A stretch of 64,000 nt of DNA from positions 62,001 through 126,000 of the forward strand of contig NZ_CP136337.1 in assembly GCF_032681285.1 (NCBI RefSeq). The letters are read 5' to 3'. Positions 8,644 through 16,383 of the stretch are shown one piece after another (position 1 is the first letter of the stretch; each line of letters begins with the position of its first letter). The translations under genes were made by a program, and so were the position numbers. Below the pieces are notes generated by a model. It did not search any database, was not told the DNA's origin, and worked only from the letters and a program-made list of their open reading frames with translations. The DNA comes from Piscinibacter gummiphilus. Its GTDB lineage: Bacteria > Pseudomonadota > Gammaproteobacteria > Burkholderiales > Burkholderiaceae_C.

Positions 8644-9116
8644 ACGAAGGACGTCCGAGGAACAAGCCGCCTTCAGGGCGATCAACGGGATCGAACGTGC
8701 CTGAAGGTCGGAGTCTGCGCAGCCTCATCTTTTCGATAGTGGCATGCCTCTTTCTGCTGGTAATCACTGTCTATCTGAATCGTGAGTTGCTTTTCGCTTC
8801 AGGCTGGAAGCCAGGCGTTGTTTGCGGCGCGGGCGTTGCGTGGGCGTGGACCAGATCCATGGCGGTCCGCACTGCCGGAGTGCTGGTGGGTGTCGCTTCC
8901 TTGGGAGCTCTAGCCAGTGGGATGGTTGGGGCTCAAGAAGTGCAGGTCCGCGCTCTAGCTCAAGGAGCTTCTATCGGATTTCCCTTGGCGTTGCTGCTGA
9001 TTTCGGCAATCCAATGGCCTCGAACGCACGCCTACCTGTTGAAGCGGGCAAGGCTCTTCGGGGACGAAGAGGGTGTGCAATGGCTGGAACGGCATCCTCC
9101 AAAAAAACGACGGTAG
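8640..9116 (+). CDS. Integral membrane protein
   Basis: A 158-residue protein with four predicted membrane segments after a basic N-terminal 25 residues. The GTG start overlaps the upstream stop (GTGA), a coupling pattern used repeatedly in this window. No family recognised. Last gene before the terminator at 9127-9164. Confidence 0.58.
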   Translation: MNEGRPRNKPPSGRSTGSNVPEGRSLRSLIFSIVACLFLLVITVYLNRELLFASGWKPGVVCGAGVAWAWTRSMAVRTAGVLVGVASLGALASGMVGAQEVQVRALAQGASIGFPLALLLISAIQWPRTHAYLLKRARLFGDEEGVQWLERHPPKKRR

Positions 9117-9126
9117 GGCTCCTCTG

Positions 9127-9164
9127 AAAAAAAAGCCGCCCAGACTTCCGAAGAAGCGGGCGGC
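9127..9164 (-). terminator. Rho-independent terminator for the minus-strand genes
   Basis: A perfect 7-bp stem GCCGCCC/GGGCGGC (9135-9141 with 9158-9164), read on the minus strand, is followed by eight Ts (the A-run at 9127-9134). It lies 17 bases past the stop of the minus-strand gene at 9182-9796. It can also end the converging plus-strand transcript, though with fewer Ts. Confidence 0.8.
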
Positions 9165-9181
9165 GAGTTGAGAACGGTCGC

Positions 9182-9796
9182 TCAAGCGGCGAGAAGTTCT
9201 TCCTTGGGGAACTGTGCCAGCACGGCGAGGCTCTTGGGCAACTGCCACGTTGGGTGGATCAGAAGGTCCAAGGCGTGCTCACATGCGTTGCGGTAGGCGC
9301 TGGAAGCGCTTCCAAACGTCAAGGCCGACTCAGTGGTTCGGACAACCGGGAGGTTGTGCTGATGAACCCAGCGCCATCCCAGCTTCCCACCCGAGGCATC
9401 CATGCGGATCTTGTAGCCGAGCGCGCTGGCGACTTCCGCCGCGACAGCACGCGGGTGCTGATCGGCGTCGGCGGGCGCGGTGAGCTGCCGGATGTCGTTC
9501 GCCTCGAGCAGCCGGTGCACTGCATGCAGCGCGGCCGAACTGCCGTCCGTCAGGCCTTCGGCCCAGAGGGTCCAGGGTGCGCGGAGAGCGGCGAGGACAC
9601 GGAGGGCCCAGAGACGAAGTGCGAGCGTGGCAGGGTCGATGGACTCGACACGCGCGTCCTCGACGGCCGAGACGGCTGCCTCGACGCCGGCGTGGTAAGC
9701 ACCAATCTTCTGGTAATTGCGGACGTGGACGCGCTTCATGGCGTCGTGGGCTGCTGCATAGCAGGCGTCGAAAAGGGAAACAGTGGACTTGGTCAT
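9182..9796 (-). CDS. Hypothetical protein
   Basis: A 204-residue, alanine-rich, mostly helical soluble protein. AGGAAG lies about 7 bases before the ATG on the minus strand and a clear terminator follows. No family recognised. It heads a small group of minus-strand genes at 9.2-11.5 kb that contrasts with the plus-strand genes around it. Confidence 0.64.
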   Translation of the reverse strand: MTKSTVSLFDACYAAAHDAMKRVHVRNYQKIGAYHAGVEAAVSAVEDARVESIDPATLALRLWALRVLAALRAPWTLWAEGLTDGSSAALHAVHRLLEANDIRQLTAPADADQHPRAVAAEVASALGYKIRMDASGGKLGWRWVHQHNLPVVRTTESALTFGSASSAYRNACEHALDLLIHPTWQLPKSLAVLAQFPKEELLAA

Positions 9797-9925
9797 TGCG
9801 GTTCTTCCTGTGGGTTGGACGGTTCTAGGTGCGGGTGGAAGTCCGAGGAGATCCCACTGGTGTGGGGTGTCTGCCTCGGATGACTTCCTTAGGTGAGCGA
9901 GCTCACCAGGTGATTCGCAGCTTGT

Positions 9926-10246
9926 TCAAGCCGCTTTCCGATGCATGGAGACATCGGGAAGCGCCAGAGCCGGTTCCAGATAGGCCGGTTGAGCACTGGT
10001 GGTGCGCGGCGCGACAGCCTCATCTGCGAGGCGGTTCAGCTTCAGGAGCAGGTTGTCAGCCCGTTCCTTGACCTCTGCGGTGACACCGGTCAAGCCGTAG
10101 GTAACGAGCTTGATCAGGTGAGTCAGCATCCACGAGGGAGAGCTGGCGGCGATGGCCTCAATGTGATTGAGGGCGTCGTCAGTCATCTGAATGGATGCAG
10201 GTGCGGAGACTTCGATGTGGCTGAGTGCCTGATGGGTCATTTGCAT
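9926..10246 (-). CDS. Small hypothetical protein, paralogue of the one at 42299-42556
   Basis: A 106-residue helical protein. Its middle (LKLVTYGLTG... to LNRLADEAVAP) aligns by eye with the minus-strand protein at 42299-42556 (IKQITAGLPA... to LQHLAADQVAP), so the two are probably paralogues. AAGGATC precedes ATG 10246. Function unknown. Both copies sit among minus-strand genes beside a hairpin-rich non-coding stretch. Confidence 0.62.
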   Translation of the reverse strand: MQMTHQALSHIEVSAPASIQMTDDALNHIEAIAASSPSWMLTHLIKLVTYGLTGVTAEVKERADNLLLKLNRLADEAVAPRTTSAQPAYLEPALALPDVSMHRKAA

Positions 10247-10335
10247 GACGGATCCTTTTTGGCTTGGGATGACTCGAAACCACGACACTCCCCTAACCAT
10301 GAATCGACATGGCGAAAGGAATCTAGGTACTCGAG

Positions 10336-10551
10336 ATGCTTCGCTTAGGACACAGCATTCGGTTGACGCGACGGGAAGTCGAGCGCTTCGAAAAGATCAC
10401 CGGCTTTAGGCCAGTGGTGAAGACGCTCGACGACCTGGACGCATACATCCGCCAATGCAAGAAGCACTACTTCAGGGATGGCTCGCCTGAGGCAGACATC
10501 CTGCATTGGTTGCTGGATGAAGAGCTGTCACGCTGCGTCGACGCGGCGTGA
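10336..10551 (+). CDS. Small hypothetical protein
   Basis: A 71-residue charged protein. Its ribosome site is poor (AAAGGAA about 16 bases upstream). Its last 24 bases overlap the end of the minus-strand gene at 10528-11019, a tail-to-tail arrangement. Codon use looks coding; no family recognised. Confidence 0.48.
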   Translation: MLRLGHSIRLTRREVERFEKITGFRPVVKTLDDLDAYIRQCKKHYFRDGSPEADILHWLLDEELSRCVDAA

Positions 10552-11019
10552 TGGCTCGGCTTGAGACGCCAGATTGGTGATCGCGGGAGCGATCTCCGGG
10601 TCTTTCTTCAGCTCGCGAACACGCGCGACAGCGGGAGAAGCAGTCAGAGGCAAGGCCTCCAAACCAGCTTCACCGCCCCACGTGAAGAGCCACCGGACGC
10701 CGTTGAACAGCTGGACGACCGGGTTGATGACGCCATAGAAGACGACCTGGCGAAGGAAAAGGCCAACGCGTTGAGCGCGGACTTTTGCCTCGGCGTGGCG
10801 CCGCAGGGTGTCTTTGGCGCGAAGGTACAGAGCCATGTGCTGATCGCGCACGGCAATGTTGTCCTTCTTGTCGAGATGTTTGACCACTTCTTCGGCTGTG
10901 GAAGGTTGGCCAATGTCTCGGTACAGCTGGGCCCAGGCGTGATCTTCCTCCGTGGCCCGGCGGGTGCCGGGTCGGGGGTTGATCTGCGAGGGTGGCTGCA
11001 GACGATGGTCGGGGGTCAT
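10528..11019 (-). CDS. Hypothetical protein with one hydrophobic patch
   Basis: A 163-residue protein. AGGAG lies 6 bases before the chosen ATG. The N-terminal half is basic and helical; residues around 95-120 carry a hydrophobic, aromatic segment that could be membrane-associated. No family recognised. A palindrome at 11062-11080 lies just upstream of its start. Confidence 0.58.
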   Translation of the reverse strand: MTPDHRLQPPSQINPRPGTRRATEEDHAWAQLYRDIGQPSTAEEVVKHLDKKDNIAVRDQHMALYLRAKDTLRRHAEAKVRAQRVGLFLRQVVFYGVINPVVQLFNGVRWLFTWGGEAGLEALPLTASPAVARVRELKKDPEIAPAITNLASQAEPSRRVDAA

Positions 11020-11061
11020 GGTTGAACTCCTGTGGGCGACACGGAGACGAACCATCCCGGG

Positions 11062-11080
11062 CGGGGACAGGAAGTCCCCG
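11062..11080. promoter_or_regulatory. Palindrome upstream of the minus-strand gene
   Basis: Perfect inverted repeat CGGGGAC-AGGAA-GTCCCCG, 43-61 bases upstream of the ATG at 11019 (minus). No T-run on either side, so an operator or leader hairpin is more likely than a terminator. The rest of 11081-11266 shows no gene I can support. Confidence 0.4.
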
Positions 11081-11266
11081 TGGGGTTAGCATCAGCACAC
11101 CGTTTGGCAGTGCACTCACTTGAAAGCCATTACGAAATGAATCGTTCAGGCGTATCTCTTCAGGCGATCGAAGGCGGACGTGCGACGCTCGAGAGAGATC
11201 TTCTGTGGGCAGCGGCACTGGGCCGGCCAACATTCGATTCCCTCTCAAGACGACTCACGCGTTCCG

Positions 11267-11476
11267 CTAACGGGACGCTTTCTTGCGTACGGACAGGTTC
11301 TGACGAATCAGCACCTCTTCGTCCACAAGCCGAAGCATCCGACGAGCATCAGAACGAACTCCAGGGTCGCTGACCAAGGTCAGGACTTTCTGAAGCGCCT
11401 TCTTTCGCTGTTGGAGCTCTCTCTCGCTTCCTTCGTCGATGAAACGAAGAAAGCTCTTCCACTCTTCCTTGTCCAT
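11267..11476 (-). CDS. Possible small charged protein
   Basis: A 69-residue, highly charged helical protein. It looks protein-like (regular amphipathic helices, no low complexity), but its ribosome site is weak (GGAG about 11 bases upstream). No family recognised. It could also be the remnant of a longer gene, because an in-frame stop lies 17 codons before the ATG. Confidence 0.4.
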   Translation of the reverse strand: MDKEEWKSFLRFIDEGSERELQQRKKALQKVLTLVSDPGVRSDARRMLRLVDEEVLIRQNLSVRKKASR

Positions 11477-11649
11477 GTCCAGTTGCGCTCCGTGAGGATC
11501 GAACTGGTCAGGAAGCCGACGAGACGCTTGCCGTAGAACGGCTCACACTCGGGGCGCACAAGGCGGGAAGCTTCTTTTGCGGCACAGCGAATTGCTGTTG
11601 CCGACCCGAGCCACCGAGAAGGCAGCACACTGCTTGGGAAGTGGGATAC

Positions 11650-12010
11650 ATGGCGATCTCCTTTGCTCAAGAGCAAAAGGGGAACACCACGCCCCCGGAT
11701 GGAGAAACAGTGTTCCCCATTCGGGTTGAGAGCTCCACCTGGCGGCGGGCCCATTGGATGTGCAAGGGACCCGTGCCGAAGCGTGGGTCTCTTGCGATGT
11801 AGAGGCTGGGAAGCCTCTGTTATCAAGTGGCGGACAAGAGTCCACCACGAAGATGTGGGCCGCCGGCGAGGTGCCGGTTGCTGAAGGGATGAATCGCTTG
11901 AGAAGCGACGTGGCCAGCGAGTGGCCGATTCAAGTGCAGGTCACGACTGCGAACGCCAAAAGTGCAGGAGCACCTTTAGACCTCAACTAGAGCCGAAGAC
12001 GGCTTTCGGA
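11650..12010. ncRNA. Hairpin-dense non-coding region, copy 1
   Basis: The stretch 11477-12188 has no convincing gene. From 11650 it holds at least nine short inverted repeats in series: 11662-11677 (TTTGCTC/GAGCAAA), 11679-11718 (9-bp stem GGGGAACAC/GTGTTCCCC), 11762-11795 (10 of 11 pairs), 11801-11818 (AGAGGCT/AGCCTCT), 11827-11848, 11863-11877, 11894-11908, 11912-11926, 11936-11950 and 11958-11976. The block at 11933-11955 matches 44348-44370 with paired stem changes. This suggests a structured RNA; strand and limits are unknown. A recombination or replication site is the main alternative. Confidence 0.4.
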
Positions 12011-12188
12011 GAAGGCTGTGTCAGCACGAGCGCCAACAGGAAGCGGTGTTAGTTTGCCACGGGCCTTGACAAAGTGGTAGTGCTTCGATCAGCAAGCGTG
12101 TCGCATGCTCACTTGTCTTCGAGACCGTGAAGTTTCCGGCCGAGTTGTAGAGAGCAGGTGGTGCCGTAGCCTGTCGTGGAGGCCAACG

Positions 12189-12213
12189 ATGAACACCAAC
12201 CACGACAGCACGC
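12189..12213 (+). pseudogene. Detached 5' end of the PAPS-reductase-family gene
   Basis: ATG at 12189 with GGAGG 6 bases upstream, encoding MNTNHDST up to the IS21 insertion point. Joining 12189-12213 to 14841 restores one open frame into the PAPS-reductase-family protein. This is therefore the original start, now separated by 2.6 kb. Confidence 0.82.
12208..12213. repeat. Target-site duplication, left copy
   Basis: GCACGC immediately left of the element; the same six bases follow the right end at 14835-14840. A short duplication of this size fits IS21-family transposition. Confidence 0.8.
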
Positions 12214-12350
12214 TGCGTATTCCACGCGATGGCGGACACGATTCCAGGCTGATGGCGGACAGCATTCCAAACTGATGGCGGACACCTGCGGGGTGTTCTG
12301 AGTGACCCGAACGCGGCATACGCTGACCGGTTTTTTGACCGGAACCAGCG

Positions 12351-13904
12351 ATGCCCACACCCAGGGTCACCATGAGCAAATTACGACATACACTGCAACT
12401 GCTGCACGGCGGGGCCTTGAGCACCCGTCAAATCGGTGCCGCTCTCGGCATCTCCAAATCCACCGTCAGCGAGATAGCCAGCTACGCGCGCGTGGCCGCC
12501 GTGGACTGGGCGCTGGCCCAGACCTTGAGCGACGAAGAACTGCAGGCCCGGCTGTACAAGCCAGCGGTGGCCCGCCAGTCCCGCCACCTCGAGCCCGACT
12601 ATGCCCACCTGCACCGGGAACTGCGTCGCCCCGGCGTGACGCTGCAACTGCTGTGGGAGGAGTACCAGCACCAGCACGCCGGGCAGGCTTACAAGTACAG
12701 CGCCTTCTGCGAGAAGTACAAGGCCTGGGCCCGGCGCCTGCAGCGCTCCATGCGCCAGAACCACGAGGCCGGCGACAAGCTGTTTGTGGACTACGCCGGC
12801 CAGAGCCTGCCTGTCGTGGATGCAGGCACTGGCGAGATTCGCCAGGCCCAGGTGTTTGTGGCGGTGTTGGGGGCATCGAACTACACCTATGCCTGCGCCA
12901 CCGCCAGCCAGAAGGCCGCCGACTGGGCGGCCAGCATCATCGCCACGCTGGAGTTCATCGGCGGCGTGCCCCGCCTGCTGGTGCCTGACCAGCCGCGCGC
13001 ACTCATGGCCCGTCCCGACCGCTACGAGCCCACCGCGCACCGCCTGCTCGAAGAACTCTCGGCCCACTACAGCCTGGCCGTGATGCCGGCGCGCCCGGCC
13101 AAGCCACGCGACAAACCCAAGGTGGAGGTCGCCGTGCAGGTGGTCGAGCGCTGGATTCTGGCGCGGCTGCGCCACCAGACCTTCTTCAGTCTGGCCGAGC
13201 TCAACCGGGCGATTGCCGCCTTGCTGGTGGACTTGAACCAGCGCGCGTTCAAGAAGCTGCCGGGTAACCGCGCCAGCGCCTTTGCCGAGCTCGACAGGCC
13301 GGCCCTGCGCCCCCTGCCGGCGGTGCGCATGCCCATCGCCCGCTTCAAGCCCGCCCGCGTCAACATCGACTACCACGTCGAGCTCGATGGCCACTACTAC
13401 TCGGTGCCCCACGCGCTGGTGGGCGAGAAGGTCGAGTTGCGCATCACGGCCACCACGCTCGAGGTTCTGCACGGCAACAGGCGGGTGGCCGCCCACATCC
13501 TCAATCCTCGCCGGGGCGCGCACACCACCGTGCCCGAGCACATGCCGGCCTCACATCGCGAGCATCTTCAGTGGACCCCTGCCAAGCTCATCGCCTGGGG
13601 TGAGCGCGTGGGCGCGGCCACCGCCGCCGTGGTGCGCTGGCAGATGGAGCACCGCCAGCATCCCGAGCAGGGTTACCGCTCCTGTCTGGGTCTCATGCGC
13701 CTGGGCCGCGAGTACGGTGTCCAGCGCCTGGAAGCAGCCTGCGCGCGGGCACAGTCGATTCGCTCACCGTCCTACAAGAGCATTGCGTCCATCCTCAGTT
13801 GCGGCCTGGACCAGCGCCCGCTGGACGCCCCCATCACCGCGCAGGCCACACAGGCCAGCCTGCCACTGCACGAGAACGTGCGCGGGCCGGGCTACTACCA
13901 CTGA
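12351..13904 (+). CDS. istA: IS21-family transposase IstA
   Basis: A 517-residue transposase. The N-terminus carries an HTH (ALSTRQIGAALGISKSTV, about 23-40) that recognises the element ends. The DDE/rve integrase core follows, with the first aspartate in DKLFVDYAGQ (about 138-147) and the second in LVPDQPRALM (about 208-217). The C-terminal part (from about 320) is the usual IS21 beta-rich domain. Length and order match the family, and it appears functional. Its partner IstB follows 39 bases later. Confidence 0.94.
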   Translation: MPTPRVTMSKLRHTLQLLHGGALSTRQIGAALGISKSTVSEIASYARVAAVDWALAQTLSDEELQARLYKPAVARQSRHLEPDYAHLHRELRRPGVTLQLLWEEYQHQHAGQAYKYSAFCEKYKAWARRLQRSMRQNHEAGDKLFVDYAGQSLPVVDAGTGEIRQAQVFVAVLGASNYTYACATASQKAADWAASIIATLEFIGGVPRLLVPDQPRALMARPDRYEPTAHRLLEELSAHYSLAVMPARPAKPRDKPKVEVAVQVVERWILARLRHQTFFSLAELNRAIAALLVDLNQRAFKKLPGNRASAFAELDRPALRPLPAVRMPIARFKPARVNIDYHVELDGHYYSVPHALVGEKVELRITATTLEVLHGNRRVAAHILNPRRGAHTTVPEHMPASHREHLQWTPAKLIAWGERVGAATAAVVRWQMEHRQHPEQGYRSCLGLMRLGREYGVQRLEAACARAQSIRSPSYKSIASILSCGLDQRPLDAPITAQATQASLPLHENVRGPGYYH

Positions 13905-13943
13905 GAAGCCCAGACACCGAAGCGAAACAAACAAGGAACAACC

Positions 13944-14681
13944 ATGCTCAACGAACAGACCCTCAACCAACTGCGCACCCTGCGCCTGGACGGCATGGTG
14001 GCCGCCCTCAGCGACGTGGCCACCCACCTCATGGCCAGCGAGCTGCCCTTTGAACAACGCCTGGCGCTGCTGGTGCAGCGCGAGGTGGACTGGCGTGACG
14101 GCAAACGCCTGGAGCGGCTGCTCAAGGCCGCCCGTTTGAAGGTCTGTAGTGCCTGCCTGGAGGACATCGACTGGCGCGCCAGCCGGGGCCTGAGCCGGGA
14201 GGTCATCACCAGTCTGGCCGGCGGGGACTGGCTGCGCCATGGTCACAACGTGCTGCTCACCGGTGCCACCGGTTGCGGCAAGACGTGGCTGGCCTGCGCA
14301 CTGGGGCAGCAGGCCGCGCGCCTGGGGTTCTCTGTCCTCTACACCCGCGCGCCACGGCTGCTGCAGGAGCTGCACGTGGCCCACGGCGACGGTAGCTTTG
14401 GCAAACGGCTGGGGCAACTGGCCCGGCTGGACCTGCTCATCCTGGACGACTTCGGTATCGCACCGATTGCCGCGCACGAGCGAAACGACCTGCTGGAGTT
14501 GCTGGACGACCGGGTGGGCACGCGCTCGACGCTCATCACCAGCCAGTTGCCGGTGACGGCCTGGCACGCCTGGCTGGACGAGCCCACGCTGGCCGACGCC
14601 ATCCTGGACCGCATCGTGCACGGTTCACACAAGATAGCCCTCAAGGGCGAGTCGATGAGAAAGCTCACCAAGACCGCCTGA
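13944..14681 (+). CDS. istB: IS21-family ATPase IstB (transposition helper)
   Basis: A 245-residue AAA+ ATPase related to DnaC. Walker A GATGCGKTWLA is at about residues 108-118 and Walker B LLILDDFG at about 168-175. IstB selects target DNA and stimulates IstA. Length and motifs are complete. CAAGGAACAACC precedes the ATG. Confidence 0.94.
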   Translation: MLNEQTLNQLRTLRLDGMVAALSDVATHLMASELPFEQRLALLVQREVDWRDGKRLERLLKAARLKVCSACLEDIDWRASRGLSREVITSLAGGDWLRHGHNVLLTGATGCGKTWLACALGQQAARLGFSVLYTRAPRLLQELHVAHGDGSFGKRLGQLARLDLLILDDFGIAPIAAHERNDLLELLDDRVGTRSTLITSQLPVTAWHAWLDEPTLADAILDRIVHGSHKIALKGESMRKLTKTA

Positions 14682-14763
14682 GCCGCCCGTGCCGAGCACC
14701 GTTCCACGCTGATGGCGGACAGTTCGGCTACGATTGCAGCGTCACTCAGGACACCCGCGCAGC

Positions 14764-14834
14764 GTGTCCGCCATCGCCTGGAACGCTGTCCGCGATGGGA
14801 ATGGAATCACTGTCCGCCATCAGTGGAATGCGCA
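14764..14834. repeat. IS21 right end with multiple inverted motifs
   Basis: Three copies of the end motif (TGTCCGCCATC-type) in inverted orientation relative to the left end, ending ...GTGGAATGCGCA at 14834. The last bases supply an in-frame ATG (14828) to the downstream gene. Confidence 0.8.
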
Positions 14835-15991
14835 GCACGCCAAGCATTCCCCAGCTCGACCTCTTCGGGATCGGAGGAACCCAACGGGCCTACGGCATCG
14901 AAACGAGTCCCGAAATCGACGTGGTACTGGGTCGAGCGGCGCCTGTGTTCATCGGGGTGAGCGGTGGACGAGATTCAATGGCGCTGGCCTATCGCGTCTC
15001 GGACCATCTGCAGGAGGTGGGTCACGCTGGTCCACGATTTCTGATCCACAGCGATCTTGGACGTGTGGAGTGGCGAGAGAGCCTCCCAGTTTGCGAGCGA
15101 TTGGCGAGTCGGCTTGGGATCGAACTCATCGTCGTGCGACGTCAAGCGGGCGACATGATGGATCGATGGTTGAACCGTTGGAAGAACAACGTAGCCCGGT
15201 ACAAGGTCCTCGAATGCGTGAAGTTGATCCTGCCCTGGAGCACGCCAACCTCGCGCTTCTGCTCGGGTGAATTGAAGGGCCAGGTGCTTGCGAGCGCAAT
15301 GCGCAAACGCTTCCCAACCGGTGATGTTGTTTCAGCAGTAGGCATCAGACGCGACGAAAGTTCATCGCGAGCGAAGATGCCAGTGTGGAAGCAGGACTAC
15401 AGGACCATGAGGAAGAGAGGCGTTGGCCACACGTGGAATCCGATCCTTGGATGGACGCGGCAAGAGGTCAATGCGTACATCAAATCGAAAGGTGATCAGC
15501 TGCATCCTGCGTACACGATATATGGCAGCAGCCGAGTCTCATGTTCCTATTGCATCATGTCCTCGCTTAACGACCTGGTAGCTGCGGCATCGTGCTCAGA
15601 CAACGAAGCGATCTATCGTGAGATGGTCGACCTTGAGATTGAATCGACGTTCTCATTCCAAGGGAACCGCTGGCTCGGGGATGTTGCTCCGGCTCTCCTG
15701 GATGCAGACACCAAGGGCAGGCTGGCAGAAGCGAAAGAGCGTGCCGCCGCGCGGCAAGCAGCAGAGGCGCATCTGGCGGAGCACCTGCTGTTCAAAAAAG
15801 GGTGGCCGACCGCAATGCCATCGGAGCATGAAGCGCACACGATCGCTTGGGTTCGAAGAGAGGTCGCCAGCGCAGTGGGACTGACCGTGCAATTCACAGA
15901 CGCGGATACGGTGATGCAGCGTTACGCGGAACTGATGGCCAGCGCACGCGAGAAGGCTTCGGTAGGGGGCTTCGAGCTCGAAGAAGCCTGA
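14795..15991 (+). CDS. PAPS-reductase-family PP-loop protein, 5' end replaced by IS21
   Basis: About 398 residues in the adenine-nucleotide alpha-hydrolase superfamily. The PP-loop SGGRDSM is at about residues 56-62, and cysteine motifs RFCSGEL (about 148-154) and CSYCIMSS (about 251-258) are present. These proteins activate or reduce sulfur compounds (PAPS reductases, DndC, TtcA-like thiolases) or make amidated products. The frame now begins inside the IS right end (ATG 14795, 14801 or 14828); the native start lies at 12189 before the IS. All catalytic motifs survive, so a protein missing only 8-9 native residues could be made if expression is kept. Substrate unknown; the DNA-modification neighbours suggest DNA. 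Confidence 0.8.
   Translation: MGMESLSAISGMRSTPSIPQLDLFGIGGTQRAYGIETSPEIDVVLGRAAPVFIGVSGGRDSMALAYRVSDHLQEVGHAGPRFLIHSDLGRVEWRESLPVCERLASRLGIELIVVRRQAGDMMDRWLNRWKNNVARYKVLECVKLILPWSTPTSRFCSGELKGQVLASAMRKRFPTGDVVSAVGIRRDESSSRAKMPVWKQDYRTMRKRGVGHTWNPILGWTRQEVNAYIKSKGDQLHPAYTIYGSSRVSCSYCIMSSLNDLVAAASCSDNEAIYREMVDLEIESTFSFQGNRWLGDVAPALLDADTKGRLAEAKERAAARQAAEAHLAEHLLFKKGWPTAMPSEHEAHTIAWVRREVASAVGLTVQFTDADTVMQRYAELMASAREKASVGGFELEEA
14835..14840. repeat. Target-site duplication, right copy
   Basis: GCACGC directly after the right end of the IS21 element, identical to 12208-12213. Confidence 0.8.
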
Positions 15992-16050
15992 GTGGCCGTG
16001 GTTGAAATCCCGGTGAGCGTTGCGAGACTGGGTGCAGGAGGAATTCATCG

Positions 16051-16383
16051 ATGCACAGATCTATCACGAGCCCCACTCCCCACACCCACGAAATTCAGGA
16101 CAGCGCAGGCGAGTGGCTTTGGGTAGGCGACGAGTCGAGCATGGCGGTCATCTTCAACAACATCTCGGGGATCAACTTCGAAGGCCGTCGGCAAGCGTGG
16201 TTGCAGTACATGGCTTGGATGTCCTGGTTTCATCGGTCTGCATGGCCTGGCCGGGAAAGCCCTTTCCGGGACGGCGCTCAGATCAAGCTCGCACCGATTG
16301 GCGGTCGGCCCATCGCGCAGTTCACTTTTCCCGCATCGTTTAGCGCCGACCTTGATCGCGTCACACATGAGCAGCAAGCCTGA
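16051..16383 (+). CDS. Hypothetical protein upstream of the Mom-like gene
   Basis: A 110-residue soluble protein; AGGAGGAATT lies about 9 bases upstream of the ATG. No recognised domain. It overlaps the next gene by 17 bases. Phage Mu mom is preceded by com, a small zinc-finger translational activator, but this protein lacks the cysteines of Com, so that analogy does not hold. Confidence 0.62.
   Translation: MHRSITSPTPHTHEIQDSAGEWLWVGDESSMAVIFNNISGINFEGRRQAWLQYMAWMSWFHRSAWPGRESPFRDGAQIKLAPIGGRPIAQFTFPASFSADLDRVTHEQQA

Larger units (their letters stand above)
12214..14834 (+). mobile_element. IS21-family insertion sequence, complete
   Basis: About 2.62 kb, with istA and istB in tandem between inverted ends. 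The left end begins TGCGTATTCCAC and the right end, read inward, begins TGCGCATTCCAC. Each end carries repeated copies of a motif containing GATGGCGGACA (left 12214-12286, right 14764-14834), as IS21 elements do for transposase binding. Both genes are intact and a 6-bp target duplication is perfect, so the insertion looks recent. The insertion point lies within the first ten codons of a PAPS-reductase-family gene. Confidence 0.92.

Noticed and set aside
11660..11820. Tandem hairpins considered as a CRISPR array or integron attC sites.
   Set aside because: The hairpins differ in sequence and spacing, so they are not direct repeats with spacers; no attC core GTTRRRY/RYYYAAC pair was found in proper order.
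11543..11884. Several overlapping frames of 70-150 codons on both strands in the hairpin-rich region.
   Set aside because: They cross the inverted repeats, are Arg/Ser/Pro-rich, lack ribosome sites and contradict each other; structured non-coding DNA explains the region better.
12381..13541. 386-codon minus-strand frame opposite istA.
   Set aside because: Antisense shadow of a well-identified transposase; valine/glycine/histidine-rich composition typical of such shadows.
14701..14722. A copy of the IS end motif in direct orientation just after istB.
   Set aside because: It is inside the element and in the wrong orientation to be the right terminus; the true end with target duplication is at 14834.
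16051..16383. Considered as a Com-like activator of the Mom-like gene.
   Set aside because: It lacks the zinc-binding cysteines and is longer than Com.
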